Part shown: one piece after another, positions 33,764 through 43,034 of the stretch | How positions within the stretch are numbered: the first letter of the stretch is position 1 | Layout: the number at the start of each line of letters is the position of its first letter | Source: Limnobacter olei | GTDB taxonomy: Bacteria; Pseudomonadota; Gammaproteobacteria; Burkholderiales; Burkholderiaceae_B | Direction: 5' to 3' | Length of the DNA: 64,000 bases | Assembly (NCBI RefSeq): GCF_029087225.1 | Contig: NZ_JARFJD010000003.1 | Location: 62,001-126,000 of the forward strand | Made by a program: the position numbers and the translations under genes | Notes under the pieces: generated by a model | What the model was told of the DNA's origin: nothing | The model's input: the letters and a program-made list of their open reading frames with translations, nothing else | The model's database searches: none

Positions 33764-33839
33764 GATTGGGCTTTGAATGCAGCCGTGAGTTGCGTGGTGA
33801 GGGAGATTCGCCAGTGTCGATAGGGCTTTGAACGCAGCC
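33764..33839. repeat. Pair of 21-bp direct repeats
   Basis: GATTGGGCTTTGAATGCAGCC at 33764-33784 (21 bases, positions given) recurs with three changes at 33819-33839, 55 bases further on. The spacing is not a multiple of three, so if this was once coding it is no longer in one frame. Confidence 0.6.
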
Positions 33840-34204
33840 TGCAGTGACTCGATAGGCGAGAGGTGTAGGCCGGGTGACTGGGGAGCTGAACTTGCAATGG
33901 GTCGCACGATGACCAGTCAGAAAACTTGCCGGTTTGGCGCGCCGAGACTAACGATCGCGCCCTGGCGCGAAAGCCAAGACCCGACCGTTACTTTTGGAGG
34001 GCTTGGCTTAGTGCCGGCTCAAGATGACAAGCCGAAATGCCAAGTTTTCGGGCAGCGGTGACCATTCAAGTTCAGCTCTTAATTCGCAAGCAAGTGCGAC
34101 ACAAGCAACCCACGTCGAATTGGCAATAGACGCCAGAGCAACATGCATCATCGCGTGTTCGACAGAAAAAATTTGGATAATTTCCCGGGAAACCGGGAGA
34201 AGAA

Positions 34205-34280
34205 TGGTGCCGCTTGTCGGATTCGAACTGACGACCTACCGCTTACAAGGCGGTTGCTCTACCAACTGAGCTAAAGCGGC
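34205..34280 (-). tRNA. thrT: tRNA-Thr (anticodon UGU)
   Basis: 76 bases including an encoded CCA. Acceptor stem GCCGCTT/AAGCGGC, D-arm TAGCTCAGTTGGTAGAGC, anticodon stem ACCGC/GCGGT around the loop CTTGTAA giving anticodon TGT, and T-arm loop GTTCGAATC. All arms pair. It lies 14 bases upstream of the sspB stop region and reads towards sspB. Confidence 0.97.
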
Positions 34281-34294
34281 ACTTAAGAGAAGCG

Positions 34295-34837
34295 CTATTT
34301 TACTCGAGTCAGATGATTTTTTTTCTTCTGCCCGGGTTTTTTTGGTGTTTTTTCATCAGATTTATCTGATTTAGCCACAGACAAAGGCTGCGGGTCATCA
34401 GAGGCTCCCGAAACCGAACGTAAACCAGCAGGCTTGTCATCAGGATCAGTTGAAACAGGCTCATCCTCTTCATCAAGAATGAATTGCACCGCCTCGTTTC
34501 CATCACCCTCAATTTCTGCCAATGGCTTCAATACTTCAAAGGCCATGCCATGTCCATTCTCGCGCGCATAAATCGCGCTGATTTGTTCAATTGGCACAAA
34601 AATTTCGCGAACTACCCCGCCAAATCGAGCTTCAAACTCAATCGCCGTATTGCCAAGGCTTAATTTGTTGGTGGCCAGGGGAGACGTGTTCAGCACGATC
34701 TCCCCGGCTTTCACAAACTCTTTCGGCACTTGGGTTTTCTCATTCACAGCCACGGCGAGGTAAGGCGTGTAGCCATTGTCGACACACCATTCGTGAATGG
34801 CTCGAATCAAATAAGGCTTTGTAGATACTTCAGTCAC
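34295..34837 (-). CDS. sspB: ClpXP protease specificity-enhancing factor SspB
   Basis: Adaptor that delivers ssrA-tagged peptides to ClpXP. 180 residues: a folded N-domain (STKPYLIRAIHEWCVDNGYT, then FGGVVREIFVPIEQISAIYA), then a long disordered acidic/basic linker and a tail ending HLTRVK that resembles the ClpX-binding tail. It follows sspA in the same direction, 46 bases apart, the usual operon. Confidence 0.95.
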   Translation of the reverse strand: MTEVSTKPYLIRAIHEWCVDNGYTPYLAVAVNEKTQVPKEFVKAGEIVLNTSPLATNKLSLGNTAIEFEARFGGVVREIFVPIEQISAIYARENGHGMAFEVLKPLAEIEGDGNEAVQFILDEEDEPVSTDPDDKPAGLRSVSGASDDPQPLSVAKSDKSDEKTPKKPGQKKKNHLTRVK

Positions 34838-34883
34838 TGCTTTTTCCTCGACGTGTCCAGATGGCTACTCAGTGAGTATCCAA

Positions 34884-35486
34884 TTAACGACGCATTACCT
34901 TTTCTGAAGGTGTCAATGCATCAATAAATGCAGGCTTCGCGAAAATACGTTCGGCATACTTCATCAATGGCGCAGCAGACTTGGGCAGCTCAATACCATA
35001 ATGCTCCAAGCGCCACAGCAAGGGTGCCAAAGCAACATCAAGCATCGAGAACTCTTCGCCCAGCATGTATTTGCTTTTCACAAACACAGGGGCCAGTTGG
35101 GTCAGTTGCTCGCGAATTGCCGACTTGGCTTTGTCCATGGCCTTGGGGTTACCCGCTTTTTCCAACACGCTCACATGTTGAAACAGTTCACGCTCAAAAT
35201 TGAACAGGAACAAGCGGGTACGTGCACGCATCACCGGGTCGGCCGGCATCAATTGGGGATGAGGGAAACGCTCATCAATGTACTCATTGATAATGTTTGA
35301 CTCATACAAAATCAAATCGCGTTCAACCAGAATTGGCACCTGGCTATAGGGGTTCATCACACTGATGTCATCAGGCCGATTGAACAAGTCAATGTCCTTG
35401 ATCTCGAAATCCATGCCTTTTTCATGCAAAACAAACCGGCAACGCTGAGAAAACGGGCAGGTCGTTCCAGAGTAAAGAACCATCAT
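34884..35486 (-). CDS. sspA: Stringent starvation protein A (GST fold, RNA polymerase-associated)
   Basis: 200 residues beginning MMVLYSGTTCPFSQRCRFVL, the conserved SspA start; the frame extends to a GTG at 35531, but the family begins at this MM. It has a thioredoxin-like GST N-domain (NPYSQVPILVERDLILYESN) and a helical C-domain. SspA binds RNA polymerase and changes transcription in stationary phase. Part of petABC-sspA-sspB, the order common in Beta- and Gammaproteobacteria. Confidence 0.94.
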   Translation of the reverse strand: MMVLYSGTTCPFSQRCRFVLHEKGMDFEIKDIDLFNRPDDISVMNPYSQVPILVERDLILYESNIINEYIDERFPHPQLMPADPVMRARTRLFLFNFERELFQHVSVLEKAGNPKAMDKAKSAIREQLTQLAPVFVKSKYMLGEEFSMLDVALAPLLWRLEHYGIELPKSAAPLMKYAERIFAKPAFIDALTPSEKVMRR

Positions 35487-35561
35487 AATGTTGTCATCCC
35501 AAAACAAAAAATGGCCAGGGCGAACAAACACCCCAGCCTGTACATGATTAAGCCAAATAGC

Positions 35562-36320
35562 TTACTTGATGTCTTTCCAGTAAGCGGCGTTCAAGCGCCA
35601 TGCAAAAATGGTGAATACGCCAAAGAACAACAGCACGATCACGCCCAACTTGAAGCGGTCTTCCCGTACAGGTTCAGCCATGAACACCAGGAAACTCGTG
35701 AGGTCGGCCATGGCTTGGTCGTACTCTACCTGAGTCATGGTGCCAGGCTTGACCTGCTCGAATCCAACGAACTGTTGAATTTTCTTGGTCGCATCGTGCG
35801 GGTCAGTCACTTCTTCGTACTTGGCAACTCGCTCACCCTGCAATTCCCACAACACATGCGGCATGCCCACGTTCGGGAAGGCCATGTTGTTCCAGCCGGT
35901 TGGCTTGGAAGGATCACGGTAATAGGTGCGCAGATAGGTGTAAATGTAATCTGCACCCGGGCCATTTGAAGAAGCGCGTGAACGTGCAATCAACGACAAA
36001 TCAGGGGGTGCCGCACCAAACCATTTCTTGGCATCTTTTGGATCCATAGAAATATTCATGGTGTCGCCCACGTTGTCAGTGGCGAACATCAGGTTTTCCT
36101 TGATCTGCTCATCGGTCAAACCAATGTCGCGCAAGCGGTTGTAACGCATGCTTTCAGCAGAGTGGCAATTCAAACAGTAATTGGAAAACAACTTGGCACC
36201 GCGTTGAAGCGCGGCCAGGTCATTCGTCAAATCGGGCGCCTTGTCCAAAGGATAGTTGCTGCCCGCACCGAGAACCAGTGAGGGAACAAGCGCCAACAAA
36301 GCCAGTAGTTTTTTCATCAT
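35562..36320 (-). CDS. petC: Ubiquinol-cytochrome c reductase, cytochrome c1 subunit
   Basis: 252 residues. An N-terminal signal (KKLLALLALVPSLVLGAG) is followed by the c-type haem site Cys49-Leu-Asn-Cys52-His53, the distal methionine region in GMPHVLWELQG, and a C-terminal membrane anchor (LGVIVLLFFGVFTIFAWRL). It accepts electrons from the Rieske centre and passes them to soluble cytochrome c in the periplasm. Third gene of petABC. Confidence 0.96.
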   Translation of the reverse strand: MMKKLLALLALVPSLVLGAGSNYPLDKAPDLTNDLAALQRGAKLFSNYCLNCHSAESMRYNRLRDIGLTDEQIKENLMFATDNVGDTMNISMDPKDAKKWFGAAPPDLSLIARSRASSNGPGADYIYTYLRTYYRDPSKPTGWNNMAFPNVGMPHVLWELQGERVAKYEEVTDPHDATKKIQQFVGFEQVKPGTMTQVEYDQAMADLTSFLVFMAEPVREDRFKLGVIVLLFFGVFTIFAWRLNAAYWKDIK

Positions 36321-36369
36321 TTAATCCTATCTTCTCCAGTTCGTCGTCCAGTCAGCTTGGTGCGCATGC

Positions 36370-37635
36370 TTAGTGCGGTTGAAACACAACACGGTCAGGC
36401 ACAGGCTTGAAGGTGCCCAGCTTTGACCACCAAGGCATTGCCAGGAAGAACAGGAAGTAGTACAGGGTACCAATCTGGGAAACGATTTGGCCAATGTCTG
36501 ATGGTGGCTTCACACCCAGATAGCCCAACACGATGAAGTTGATTACGAACACCGCGTATATCCACTTGTGCAGCGCTGGGCGATAACGGATTGACTTCAC
36601 CTTGCTCTTGTCCAGCCATGGTAGGAAGAACAGGATAACAACCGCGCCACCCATGGCCACCACACCCCAGAACTTCGCATCCAGACCCAGGAACGGGAAT
36701 GTGATGGCACGAAGAATGGAATAGAACGGTGTGAAGTACCAAACGGGAGCGATGTGCGCTGGTGTTTTCAACGGGTCAGCTGGAATGAAGTTGTTGTATT
36801 CCAGGAAGTAACCACCCATTTCAGGCGCGAAAAACACAATGGCAGAAAACACCATCAGGAACACGCCCACACCCAAGATGTCGTGCACGGTGTAGTAAGG
36901 GTGGAAAGGAATACCGTCCAGAGGCTTGCCGTTGGCATCCTTCTTTTCCTTGATTTCAACGCCGTCAGGATTGTTGGAACCCACTTCGTGCAAAGCCACC
37001 AAGTGCGCAGCCACCAGACCCAGCAACACCAGTGGAATGGCGATCACGTGGAAGGAGAAGAAACGGTTCAGGGTGGCATCGGAAACCACATAGTCACCGC
37101 GAATCCAGATGGCCAGATCAGGACCAATCACCGGAATTGCAGAGAACAGGTTCACGATCACCTGTGCACCCCAGTAGCTCATTTGACCCCATGGCAACAG
37201 GTAACCAAAGAAAGCCTCGGCCATCAGACACAGGAAAATTGCAACACCAAAAATCCAGATCAGCTCACGGGGCTTGCGATAAGAACCATACAACAGGCCA
37301 CGCATCATGTGCAGGTAAACCACCACGAAGAACATGGAAGCGCCGGTGGAGTGCATGTAACGCACCAGCCAGCCCCACGGTACATCGCGCATGATGTACT
37401 CAACGGACTGGAAAGCTTTTGCCGCATCTGGTTTGTAGTGCATGACCAGGAAAATACCGGTCACGATCTGGATGACCAACACCAGCAAGGCCAGTGAGCC
37501 AAAGAAGTACCAGAAGTTGAAGTTTTTGGGCGCATAGTACTCGGACAAATGCGCTTTATAGGTCGAGGTCAGGGGGAAACGCTGGTCAATCCAGCCCAAC
37601 ACGCCTGTTGTTTCGACTTTTTTGTCTGCCGCCAT
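36370..37635 (-). CDS. petB: Ubiquinol-cytochrome c reductase, cytochrome b subunit
   Basis: 421 residues with eight or more membrane helices and the two pairs of haem-ligating histidines (MHYKPD region/MHSTGASMFF and FHVIAIPLVLLGLVAAHLVALHE). It also carries the Qo-site signature PEMGG near the middle (proteobacterial PEWGG/PEMGG). Forms the quinol-oxidising core of the bc1 complex in the inner membrane. 25 bases after the Rieske gene. Confidence 0.96.
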   Translation of the reverse strand: MAADKKVETTGVLGWIDQRFPLTSTYKAHLSEYYAPKNFNFWYFFGSLALLVLVIQIVTGIFLVMHYKPDAAKAFQSVEYIMRDVPWGWLVRYMHSTGASMFFVVVYLHMMRGLLYGSYRKPRELIWIFGVAIFLCLMAEAFFGYLLPWGQMSYWGAQVIVNLFSAIPVIGPDLAIWIRGDYVVSDATLNRFFSFHVIAIPLVLLGLVAAHLVALHEVGSNNPDGVEIKEKKDANGKPLDGIPFHPYYTVHDILGVGVFLMVFSAIVFFAPEMGGYFLEYNNFIPADPLKTPAHIAPVWYFTPFYSILRAITFPFLGLDAKFWGVVAMGGAVVILFFLPWLDKSKVKSIRYRPALHKWIYAVFVINFIVLGYLGVKPPSDIGQIVSQIGTLYYFLFFLAMPWWSKLGTFKPVPDRVVFQPH

Positions 37636-37660
37636 AATTACTACTCCTCGCTCTCAGATG

Positions 37661-38266
37661 TCAGGCGTTGTTCTCGTCTACACCGATCAACAACTTGGTG
37701 TCTGACAAATATTTGTGGGGTGGCACTTCCAGATTGTCCGGTGCCGGCTTGCCAGCATAAACACGACCAGCCAGGTCAAACGTGGAACCATGGCATGGAC
37801 AGAAGAACCCGCCTTGCCAATCATCAGGCAAGCTAGGCTGGGGGCCTGGCTCAAAACGCGCTGAGGGCGAACAACCAAGGTGCGAGCAGATACCAACTGC
37901 AACCAGATATTCGGGTTTGATAGAGCGGTGGGGATTGCGTGCGTATTCGGGGGTCAACTGGTCGGGGCTGCGCTCGGAATTCGGGTCAGCCAACTGGTTA
38001 TCCAGCTTTGGCAGTGCTTCCACCACGGCAGGGTCGCGACGAACAACCCAAACTGGCTTTCCGCGCCATTCGACAGTTTTCATGTCGCCTGGCTGCATGC
38101 CAGAAATATCAAGCTCAACTGGCGCACCGGCTGCTTTCGCGCGCTCGGAAGGTGCCATTGAAGTCAGAAACGCGCCACCAGTTGCCGCAGCCGCTACACC
38201 ACCCGCTGCACCGCAAGCGATCATCCATACGCGACGTTCTTTGTCTACAGGTTGATTATTGCTCAT
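37661..38266 (-). CDS. petA: Ubiquinol-cytochrome c reductase, Rieske iron-sulfur subunit
   Basis: 201 residues from the ATG at 38266; a longer frame (to 38326) is unsupported. An N-terminal membrane anchor (VWMIACGAAGGVAAAATGGAF) is followed by the 2Fe-2S ligands in CSHLGC (127-132) and CPCHG (156-160). The KER-R motif and conserved WM fit Tat export of Rieske proteins; tatABC lies 2.1 kb away. First gene of petABC. Confidence 0.96.
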   Translation of the reverse strand: MSNNQPVDKERRVWMIACGAAGGVAAAATGGAFLTSMAPSERAKAAGAPVELDISGMQPGDMKTVEWRGKPVWVVRRDPAVVEALPKLDNQLADPNSERSPDQLTPEYARNPHRSIKPEYLVAVGICSHLGCSPSARFEPGPQPSLPDDWQGGFFCPCHGSTFDLAGRVYAGKPAPDNLEVPPHKYLSDTKLLIGVDENNA

Positions 38267-38411
38267 CAAAATAACCCCGAAAGTAAAATCCAGTGATCCA
38301 TGCAACCGGAGATTGTACCCCACCAAGCTTAAAACAAGGAACAGTTTTGGGGAGAATTTCCATCAAATGCTGAGTGGACAGAAACATTTGCGGCCATACA
38401 TTAGAAAACAT

Positions 38412-39173
38412 CTAAACCGCAACGAACAAATCACGGAAAATCACTTCAATACCATAGCGTTGTGCAATCCATTCGCCCAGGGCCTTTACACCGCAACGTT
38501 CCGTGGCATGGTGACCAGCACCCAGCAAGCTGACATTGCATTCACGAGCCACATGCACGGCAGGCTCGGACAACTCACCAGTCAAGTACAAATCGGCGCC
38601 CTGCAAAGCCGCCTCCTCCACATAACCGGGCGCCCCGCCAGTGCACCAGGCCACTGTCGCCACACGGCGTTCGGGATCGCTGTTCCCTTCCACTTGAACA
38701 TGGTGGCCCAATACACTGCTTACCTGCTGAACCAGTTCACTCAGCGGCTGAGGTTTGGGCAACACACCCAAGTGAACCAAACCCTTGTCGCCCACCACAC
38801 GAGTGCTGGGCCAACCCAGCATTTTCCCCAACTGGGCGTTGTTGCCCAGCTCAGGGTGTTTGTCCAGCGGCAAGTGGTAAGCAAACACGTTCAAATCATG
38901 GCCAAGTGCCAATTGCAGTCGCTCCTTTCGAAACCCGGTCACCACCTGGGGATCGCCTTTCCACATCAGGCCATGGTGAACCAAAATCGCATCGGCATTC
39001 AGTTCAACCGCCAGCTCAATCAGCGCCCTGGATGCGGTGACACCCGTCAACAGCCGCTGAATGCGGGGTCTGCCTTCCAACTGCAGCCCATTTGGGCAAT
39101 AATCTGACATACGAGCCTGATCCAGCAATTCCCGCAAATCATGTTCCAGCACATTCCGATCCACTGAAGCCAA
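38412..39173 (-). CDS. Nif3-like dinuclear metal centre protein (YbgI family)
   Basis: 253 residues, family of hexameric toroids with a two-metal site. SDYCPNGLQLEG near residue 23, the metal-binding histidine pair ILVHHGLMW near 63, and the late GAGHHATERCGVKALGEW motif are all present. The start is a TTG at 39173 with AGGGG 7-8 bases before it; a later GTG is possible. Cellular role uncertain (proposed GTP cyclohydrolase-like or metal chaperone). Divergent from the protease gene, 22 bases apart. Confidence 0.88.
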   Translation of the reverse strand: MASVDRNVLEHDLRELLDQARMSDYCPNGLQLEGRPRIQRLLTGVTASRALIELAVELNADAILVHHGLMWKGDPQVVTGFRKERLQLALGHDLNVFAYHLPLDKHPELGNNAQLGKMLGWPSTRVVGDKGLVHLGVLPKPQPLSELVQQVSSVLGHHVQVEGNSDPERRVATVAWCTGGAPGYVEEAALQGADLYLTGELSEPAVHVARECNVSLLGAGHHATERCGVKALGEWIAQRYGIEVIFRDLFVAV

Positions 39174-39195
39174 CGGCGCACCCCTGCATCTTGAT

Positions 39196-40350
39196 ATGTT
39201 GAAAAAACTCTGGCTGACCTTTGCTCAGGCCTTAACCATACTTCTTGCATTGTATTTCATCACCGAAGTACTGCGCCCAGAGTGGGTACCCAACTGGCTG
39301 CAAAAGCCGGCTTATCAAACAGCCCAGCCCGAAGGTGTGGCTGGCTACCGCCATGCCGTAGACACTGCCATGCCGGCCGTGGTGAATATTTTCACCAGCA
39401 AACGCGCCAACAACTTGCCCAAGCACCCATTTTTCGAAGACCCGGAAATTCGTAAATTTTTCGGCGATGAACTAGAGGAGCAGTTTGAGCAAGAAGAGCA
39501 AGCCTCTAGCCTGGGCTCGGGTGTCATTGTGAACAGCGACGGTTTGATTGTGACCAACCAGCACGTGGTTGAAGCAGCCGATGAAATTGAAGTCAGCCTT
39601 AACGATGGACGAACCACCAAAGCCGAGCTGGTGGGAACCGACCCGGAAACTGACCTTGCCGTGCTTCGAATCAAACTCGATAACCTGCCCAGCCTGAAAT
39701 TTGCCGCCGATGAAACAGTGCGGGTGGGCGATGTGGTGCTGGCCATGGGCAACCCCTTCGGCGTGGGCCAAACCGTGACCATGGGCATTGTGAGTGCGTT
39801 GGGTCGAAACCACATCGGCATCAATACGTTCGAGAACTTCATTCAAACCGATGCAGCCATTAACCCCGGCAACTCCGGCGGAGCGCTGGTGGATACAGCA
39901 GGCAATCTACTGGGGATCAACACGGCCATTTACAGTCGCTCGGGGGGCTCATTGGGTATTGGCTTTGCCATCCCGGCCAAAACCGTTCAAGGGGTGTTGA
40001 ACCAGATTGTGCGCACCGGCACGGTGACTCGTGGTTACATTGGCGTAGAGCAACAAAACATCACCGAAGAACTGGCCTCGGCATTTGATTTGCCACAAAA
40101 AGACGGTGTAATTATTGCGGGTATTGTGAAAGATGGCCCCGCGGACAAAGCTGGCCTGAAAGTGGGCGATATTCTGCTGAAGCTGGACGACAAAAAAATT
40201 ACAGACACCACGCAGATGTTGAACCAGATTGCGGCTTACGCACCGGGTGATAAAAAATCGGTGGAGTTGTTGCGTGATGGAAAAACAGAAACAGTCACGA
40301 TTGAAATTGGCGTGCGCCCAAAACCTGGCGACTTCTTGAAACGGCCTTGA
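39196..40350 (+). CDS. degS: DegS/DegQ-like serine protease with one PDZ domain, membrane anchored
   Basis: 384 residues. One N-terminal membrane segment (LTFAQALTILLALYFIT) anchors a periplasmic trypsin-like domain with His123, Asp153 and Ser227 (GNSGGAL), followed by a single PDZ domain (RGYIGVEQQNI to the end). One PDZ and an anchor is the DegS layout, which in E. coli senses misfolded porins and starts the sigma-E response; DegQ and DegP have two PDZ domains. Placement next to nif3 and petABC is common in Burkholderiales. Confidence 0.88.
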   Translation: MLKKLWLTFAQALTILLALYFITEVLRPEWVPNWLQKPAYQTAQPEGVAGYRHAVDTAMPAVVNIFTSKRANNLPKHPFFEDPEIRKFFGDELEEQFEQEEQASSLGSGVIVNSDGLIVTNQHVVEAADEIEVSLNDGRTTKAELVGTDPETDLAVLRIKLDNLPSLKFAADETVRVGDVVLAMGNPFGVGQTVTMGIVSALGRNHIGINTFENFIQTDAAINPGNSGGALVDTAGNLLGINTAIYSRSGGSLGIGFAIPAKTVQGVLNQIVRTGTVTRGYIGVEQQNITEELASAFDLPQKDGVIIAGIVKDGPADKAGLKVGDILLKLDDKKITDTTQMLNQIAAYAPGDKKSVELLRDGKTETVTIEIGVRPKPGDFLKRP

Positions 40351-40365
40351 TTCATCATCAAGGCC
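40343..40365. terminator. Hairpin between convergent degS-like and tatC genes
   Basis: GGCCTTGAT-TCATC-ATCAAGGCC has perfect 9-base arms, overlaps the protease stop codon and lies between two convergent ends. No T run follows on either strand, so it may be a weak or factor-assisted terminator or an mRNA-protecting stem. Confidence 0.45.
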
Positions 40366-40389
40366 AATCCGCCTGGCTTATGCCCCAAC

Positions 40390-41127
40390 TTATTCCAGAA
40401 TTTGCTGACGTTGTTTGCCGATGATTTTGGCAAACAAAATACCCACCTCGTACAAGATACAAATTGGGATGGCAAGAAACAGCTGAGACATCACATCGGG
40501 CGGGGTCACGATGGCAGCAATTACAAAAGCCGCCACAATCACATACCCACGAATTTCCACCAGTTTTTCTACGGTAACCACACCCAGGTACACCAACACC
40601 ACCACCACAATGGGCACCTCGAAGGTCATGCCGAAAGCCATGAACATGGTCAGCACGAAGCTCATATAAGCTTCAATGTCAGGTGCTGGCGTGATGCTTT
40701 GCGGGGCGAAATCGTTGATGAAGGCAAACACCTTGCCAAACACAATGAAATGACAAAAAGCAATGCCCACGAGAAACAGCACTGTGCTGGAAAAAATAAT
40801 GGGCAAAGCCATTTTTTTCTCGTGTTGATACAAGCCTGGCGCAATGAAGGCCCAAGCTTGATACAACAAGATAGGCAGAGAAATAACAAAGGCCACCATG
40901 GCAGTCAATTTCACGGGCACCATGAAGGGTGTGATCACGCCCGTGGCAATCATCTTGGTGCCTTCGGGCAGAGCGCTTTGAATGGGCAGGGCCAACAAAT
41001 CAAAAATGTAAGCTGCACCCGGGTAAGCCATCAAGGCCACAAACACAATCAAAAAACCAACCACGGCGCGCAACAAACGATCGCGCAGTTCGACCAGGTG
41101 ACTGACAAAATTTTCTTGCTGACTCAT
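40390..41127 (-). CDS. tatC: Twin-arginine translocase subunit TatC
   Basis: 245 residues with six membrane segments and the conserved N-terminal region SHLVELRDRLLRAVVGF that contacts twin-arginine signals; FEVPIVVVVLVYLGVV lies in a late helix. Receptor for folded proteins exported across the inner membrane. Last gene of the long minus-strand run, 15 bases after tatB. Confidence 0.97.
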   Translation of the reverse strand: MSQQENFVSHLVELRDRLLRAVVGFLIVFVALMAYPGAAYIFDLLALPIQSALPEGTKMIATGVITPFMVPVKLTAMVAFVISLPILLYQAWAFIAPGLYQHEKKMALPIIFSSTVLFLVGIAFCHFIVFGKVFAFINDFAPQSITPAPDIEAYMSFVLTMFMAFGMTFEVPIVVVVLVYLGVVTVEKLVEIRGYVIVAAFVIAAIVTPPDVMSQLFLAIPICILYEVGILFAKIIGKQRQQILE

Positions 41128-41142
41128 TACCCATGCACCTTG

Positions 41143-41568
41143 TTATTTGGCCTCTACCTTGGGGGCAGGCCCCACGGGTTGCGCTGGCGCTGGCTCTTCC
41201 GCCTTGGGCGGAGATTGTGTGTTTGAATTGGCGGTAGCCACGGCGGCTGGCTTGCTATTCTCAAGCTCCGCTATATCATCTTCGATTGATTTCACGGATT
41301 TGTTCAAATCAGCCTCGGTGTCTCGCAAGGTGGTTTGTACATCACCCTCAACCTTACGAGCAGCAGTCTGCATTTCTGCCTGCAGCTTACGCAACTCGTC
41401 GATTTCCATTTCCCGATTGATCTCAGACTTCACGTCGCTGACGTAGCGTTGGGCCTTGCCCAACAAATGACCAACCGTTTTGGCCACCTTGGGCAGTTTT
41501 TCAGGACCTATCACCAGCAGCGCGATCACTGCAATGATAAGCATTTCCGAGAAAGCAATGTCGAACAT
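41143..41568 (-). CDS. tatB: Twin-arginine translocase subunit TatB
   Basis: 141 residues beginning [20 protein letters not shown], followed by the TatB-specific [13 protein letters not shown] hinge, an amphipathic helix and a disordered Ala/Pro/Glu-rich tail. Forms the signal-binding complex with TatC. 24 bases after tatA. Confidence 0.96.
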   Translation of the reverse strand: MFDIAFSEMLIIAVIALLVIGPEKLPKVAKTVGHLLGKAQRYVSDVKSEINREMEIDELRKLQAEMQTAARKVEGDVQTTLRDTEADLNKSVKSIEDDIAELENSKPAAVATANSNTQSPPKAEEPAPAQPVGPAPKVEAK

Positions 41569-41592
41569 GCTGCGCGCCGCAAAAAGGGGAAA

Positions 41593-41829
41593 TTAACTGG
41601 AAGATTTCTCTTTGGCTTCGACGTCGATCGTGTCCGACTTCTTGTTGCGATCATCGGCCAATTTGGCGGCATTTTGCTCACCTTCCGAACCACCCTCTTT
41701 CATACCGTCCTTAAAACCTTTCACCGCACCACCCAGATCAGATCCGATATTGCGCAACTTTTTGGTGCCAAACACCAACATCACGATAACCAGCACAATC
41801 ACCCAGTGCCAAATGCTAAATGAACCCAT
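41593..41829 (-). CDS. tatA: Twin-arginine translocase subunit TatA
   Basis: 78 residues: one N-terminal membrane helix ([16 protein letters not shown]), the [10 protein letters not shown] hinge, an amphipathic helix ([12 protein letters not shown]) and a charged tail. Oligomerises to form the export passage. First of tatABC, 36 bases after hinT. Confidence 0.96.
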   Translation of the reverse strand: MGSFSIWHWVIVLVIVMLVFGTKKLRNIGSDLGGAVKGFKDGMKEGGSEGEQNAAKLADDRNKKSDTIDVEAKEKSSS

Positions 41830-41865
41830 GACTTACTCCTGATATGTTTTTCGTGTCTCGTTGCG

Positions 41866-42222
41866 TTACAAGGCTGGCATGCCGAGCATAACGCCCAATG
41901 GTTTGTTGCCGCCAAGTATATGCACATGAACATGATACACCTCTTGGCAACCCACCCTTCCAGTGTTCACGATGGTTCTGAAACCATCATGACACCCTTC
42001 TTGCTTGGCCAATTGACCCGCAATGGTCATTATTTTTCCCATCACGGGAATGTCTTCTTCAGTGGCATCGGCCAGCGTGGGAATGTGCTTTTTCGGAATA
42101 ATCAGAAAGTGCACTGGCGCAGCTGGCTTGATGTCGTGAAACGCGAGGATATCCTCGTCTTCATATACTTTTCTGCTAGGGATTTCCCCAGCGACAATCT
42201 TGCAGAAAATGCAATCTGACAT
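41866..42222 (-). CDS. hinT: HIT-family purine nucleoside phosphoramidase (HinT)
   Basis: 118 residues with the N-terminal zinc-type CIFCKIVAGEIPS and the catalytic histidine triad His97-Val-His99-Val-His101 (VHVHILGG). Hydrolyses AMP-lysine and other phosphoramidates. It sits between hisE and tatA, as in many Burkholderiales, with a 22-base gap. Confidence 0.94.
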   Translation of the reverse strand: MSDCIFCKIVAGEIPSRKVYEDEDILAFHDIKPAAPVHFLIIPKKHIPTLADATEEDIPVMGKIMTIAGQLAKQEGCHDGFRTIVNTGRVGCQEVYHVHVHILGGNKPLGVMLGMPAL

Positions 42223-42244
42223 GTCTCATCCCCTTTTGAAGTAT

Positions 42245-42583
42245 TTATCGGGGCCGATTGGCCTTCTCAACCAAACCAGACAAACCCATGCGACGGTCCA
42301 GTTCGGCCAGCACATCGGCAGCAGTCAAACCGTGCCAACCCAATAACACGAGGCTGTGAAACCACAAATCGGCTGTTTCAGCGATCACTTTGGCGGGGTC
42401 TTGATCTTTAGACGCCATCACCAGTTCGCAAGACTCCTCACCGATCTTTTTCAGGATCGCGTCCTGCCCCTTGTGGTGCAAATTCGCCACATAGGATTGC
42501 TCAGGGCTGGCTTGCTTGCGTGCTTCCAGCACTTCGGTCAAACGCTCGAGCAAATCTCCAGACGCTTTTTCAAGGTCAGCCAT
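42245..42583 (-). CDS. hisE: Phosphoribosyl-ATP diphosphatase
   Basis: 112 residues, MazG-like helical enzyme that hydrolyses PR-ATP to PR-AMP, step 2 of histidine synthesis. [18 protein letters not shown] supplies the metal-binding Glu residues, and the [13 protein letters not shown] helix follows. Encoded separately from hisI (6 bases away), unlike the HisIE fusion of enterobacteria. Confidence 0.95.
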   Translation of the reverse strand: MADLEKASGDLLERLTEVLEARKQASPEQSYVANLHHKGQDAILKKIGEESCELVMASKDQDPAKVIAETADLWFHSLVLLGWHGLTAADVLAELDRRMGLSGLVEKANRPR

Positions 42584-42589
42584 GCTTGT

Positions 42590-43021
42590 TCATTCCTTAT
42601 TTTTGCCGTACATGTCGGAAGGGTCTTTCAGCACAGGGTCTTTGGCAACCCACTTGGGCTTTTCACCCTGCACACCTTCCAGCGCGTAATAAAAGCAGCT
42701 TTCACGGCCCGTGTGGCAAGCAATACCGCCCACCTGCTCCACCATCAGCACCAGCACATCACCGTCACAGTCCAGGCGAATCTCCTTCACCTTTTGCTGG
42801 TTGCCCGATTCCTCACCTTTGTGCCACAGTTTACCGCGCGAACGTGAAAAATACGTTGCAAAACCAGTACTGGCTGTAATTTCGAGTGCCTCGCGGTTCA
42901 TCCAGGCGACCATCAATACGCGTTTACTGAGGTGGTCTTGTGCAACCACATTCACCAAACCTTTGTCATCGAAACTGACACTATCCAGCCAATTTTCTGT
43001 AATTAATACATCCTTGCTCAT
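42590..43021 (-). CDS. hisI: Phosphoribosyl-AMP cyclohydrolase
   Basis: 143 residues starting [15 protein letters not shown]; the frame runs further back into hisF, but AAAGGGG lies 8 bases before this ATG. Zinc- and Mg-dependent ring opening, step 3 of the pathway. Signature segments: [33 protein letters not shown], the DCDGD acidic triad and [11 protein letters not shown] with the zinc cysteines. Confidence 0.96.
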   Translation of the reverse strand: MSKDVLITENWLDSVSFDDKGLVNVVAQDHLSKRVLMVAWMNREALEITASTGFATYFSRSRGKLWHKGEESGNQQKVKEIRLDCDGDVLVLMVEQVGGIACHTGRESCFYYALEGVQGEKPKWVAKDPVLKDPSDMYGKNKE

Positions 43022-43034
43022 GGCGAATGCCCCT

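Larger units (their letters stand above)
33439..34204. other. 766-base gap rich in repeats and hairpins, possible decayed gene
   Basis: No intact gene is supported. It holds a 42-bp tandem array (33493-33596), the hairpins 33640-33678 and 33679-33699, and two 21-bp near-identical copies at 33764-33784 and 33819-33839. On the minus strand the tandem units encode a 14-residue helical repeat (EIGAQAEWAIKKLR and relatives), but an in-frame TGA at 33572-33574 and a TAG just upstream block it. A remnant of a coding gene fits best; a structured RNA is the alternative. Confidence 0.5.

Noticed and set aside
33439-34204. RNase P RNA, 6S RNA or tmRNA in the large gap
   Set aside because: I looked for their conserved cores and saw none; the stretch is repeat-rich but matches no RNA I know.
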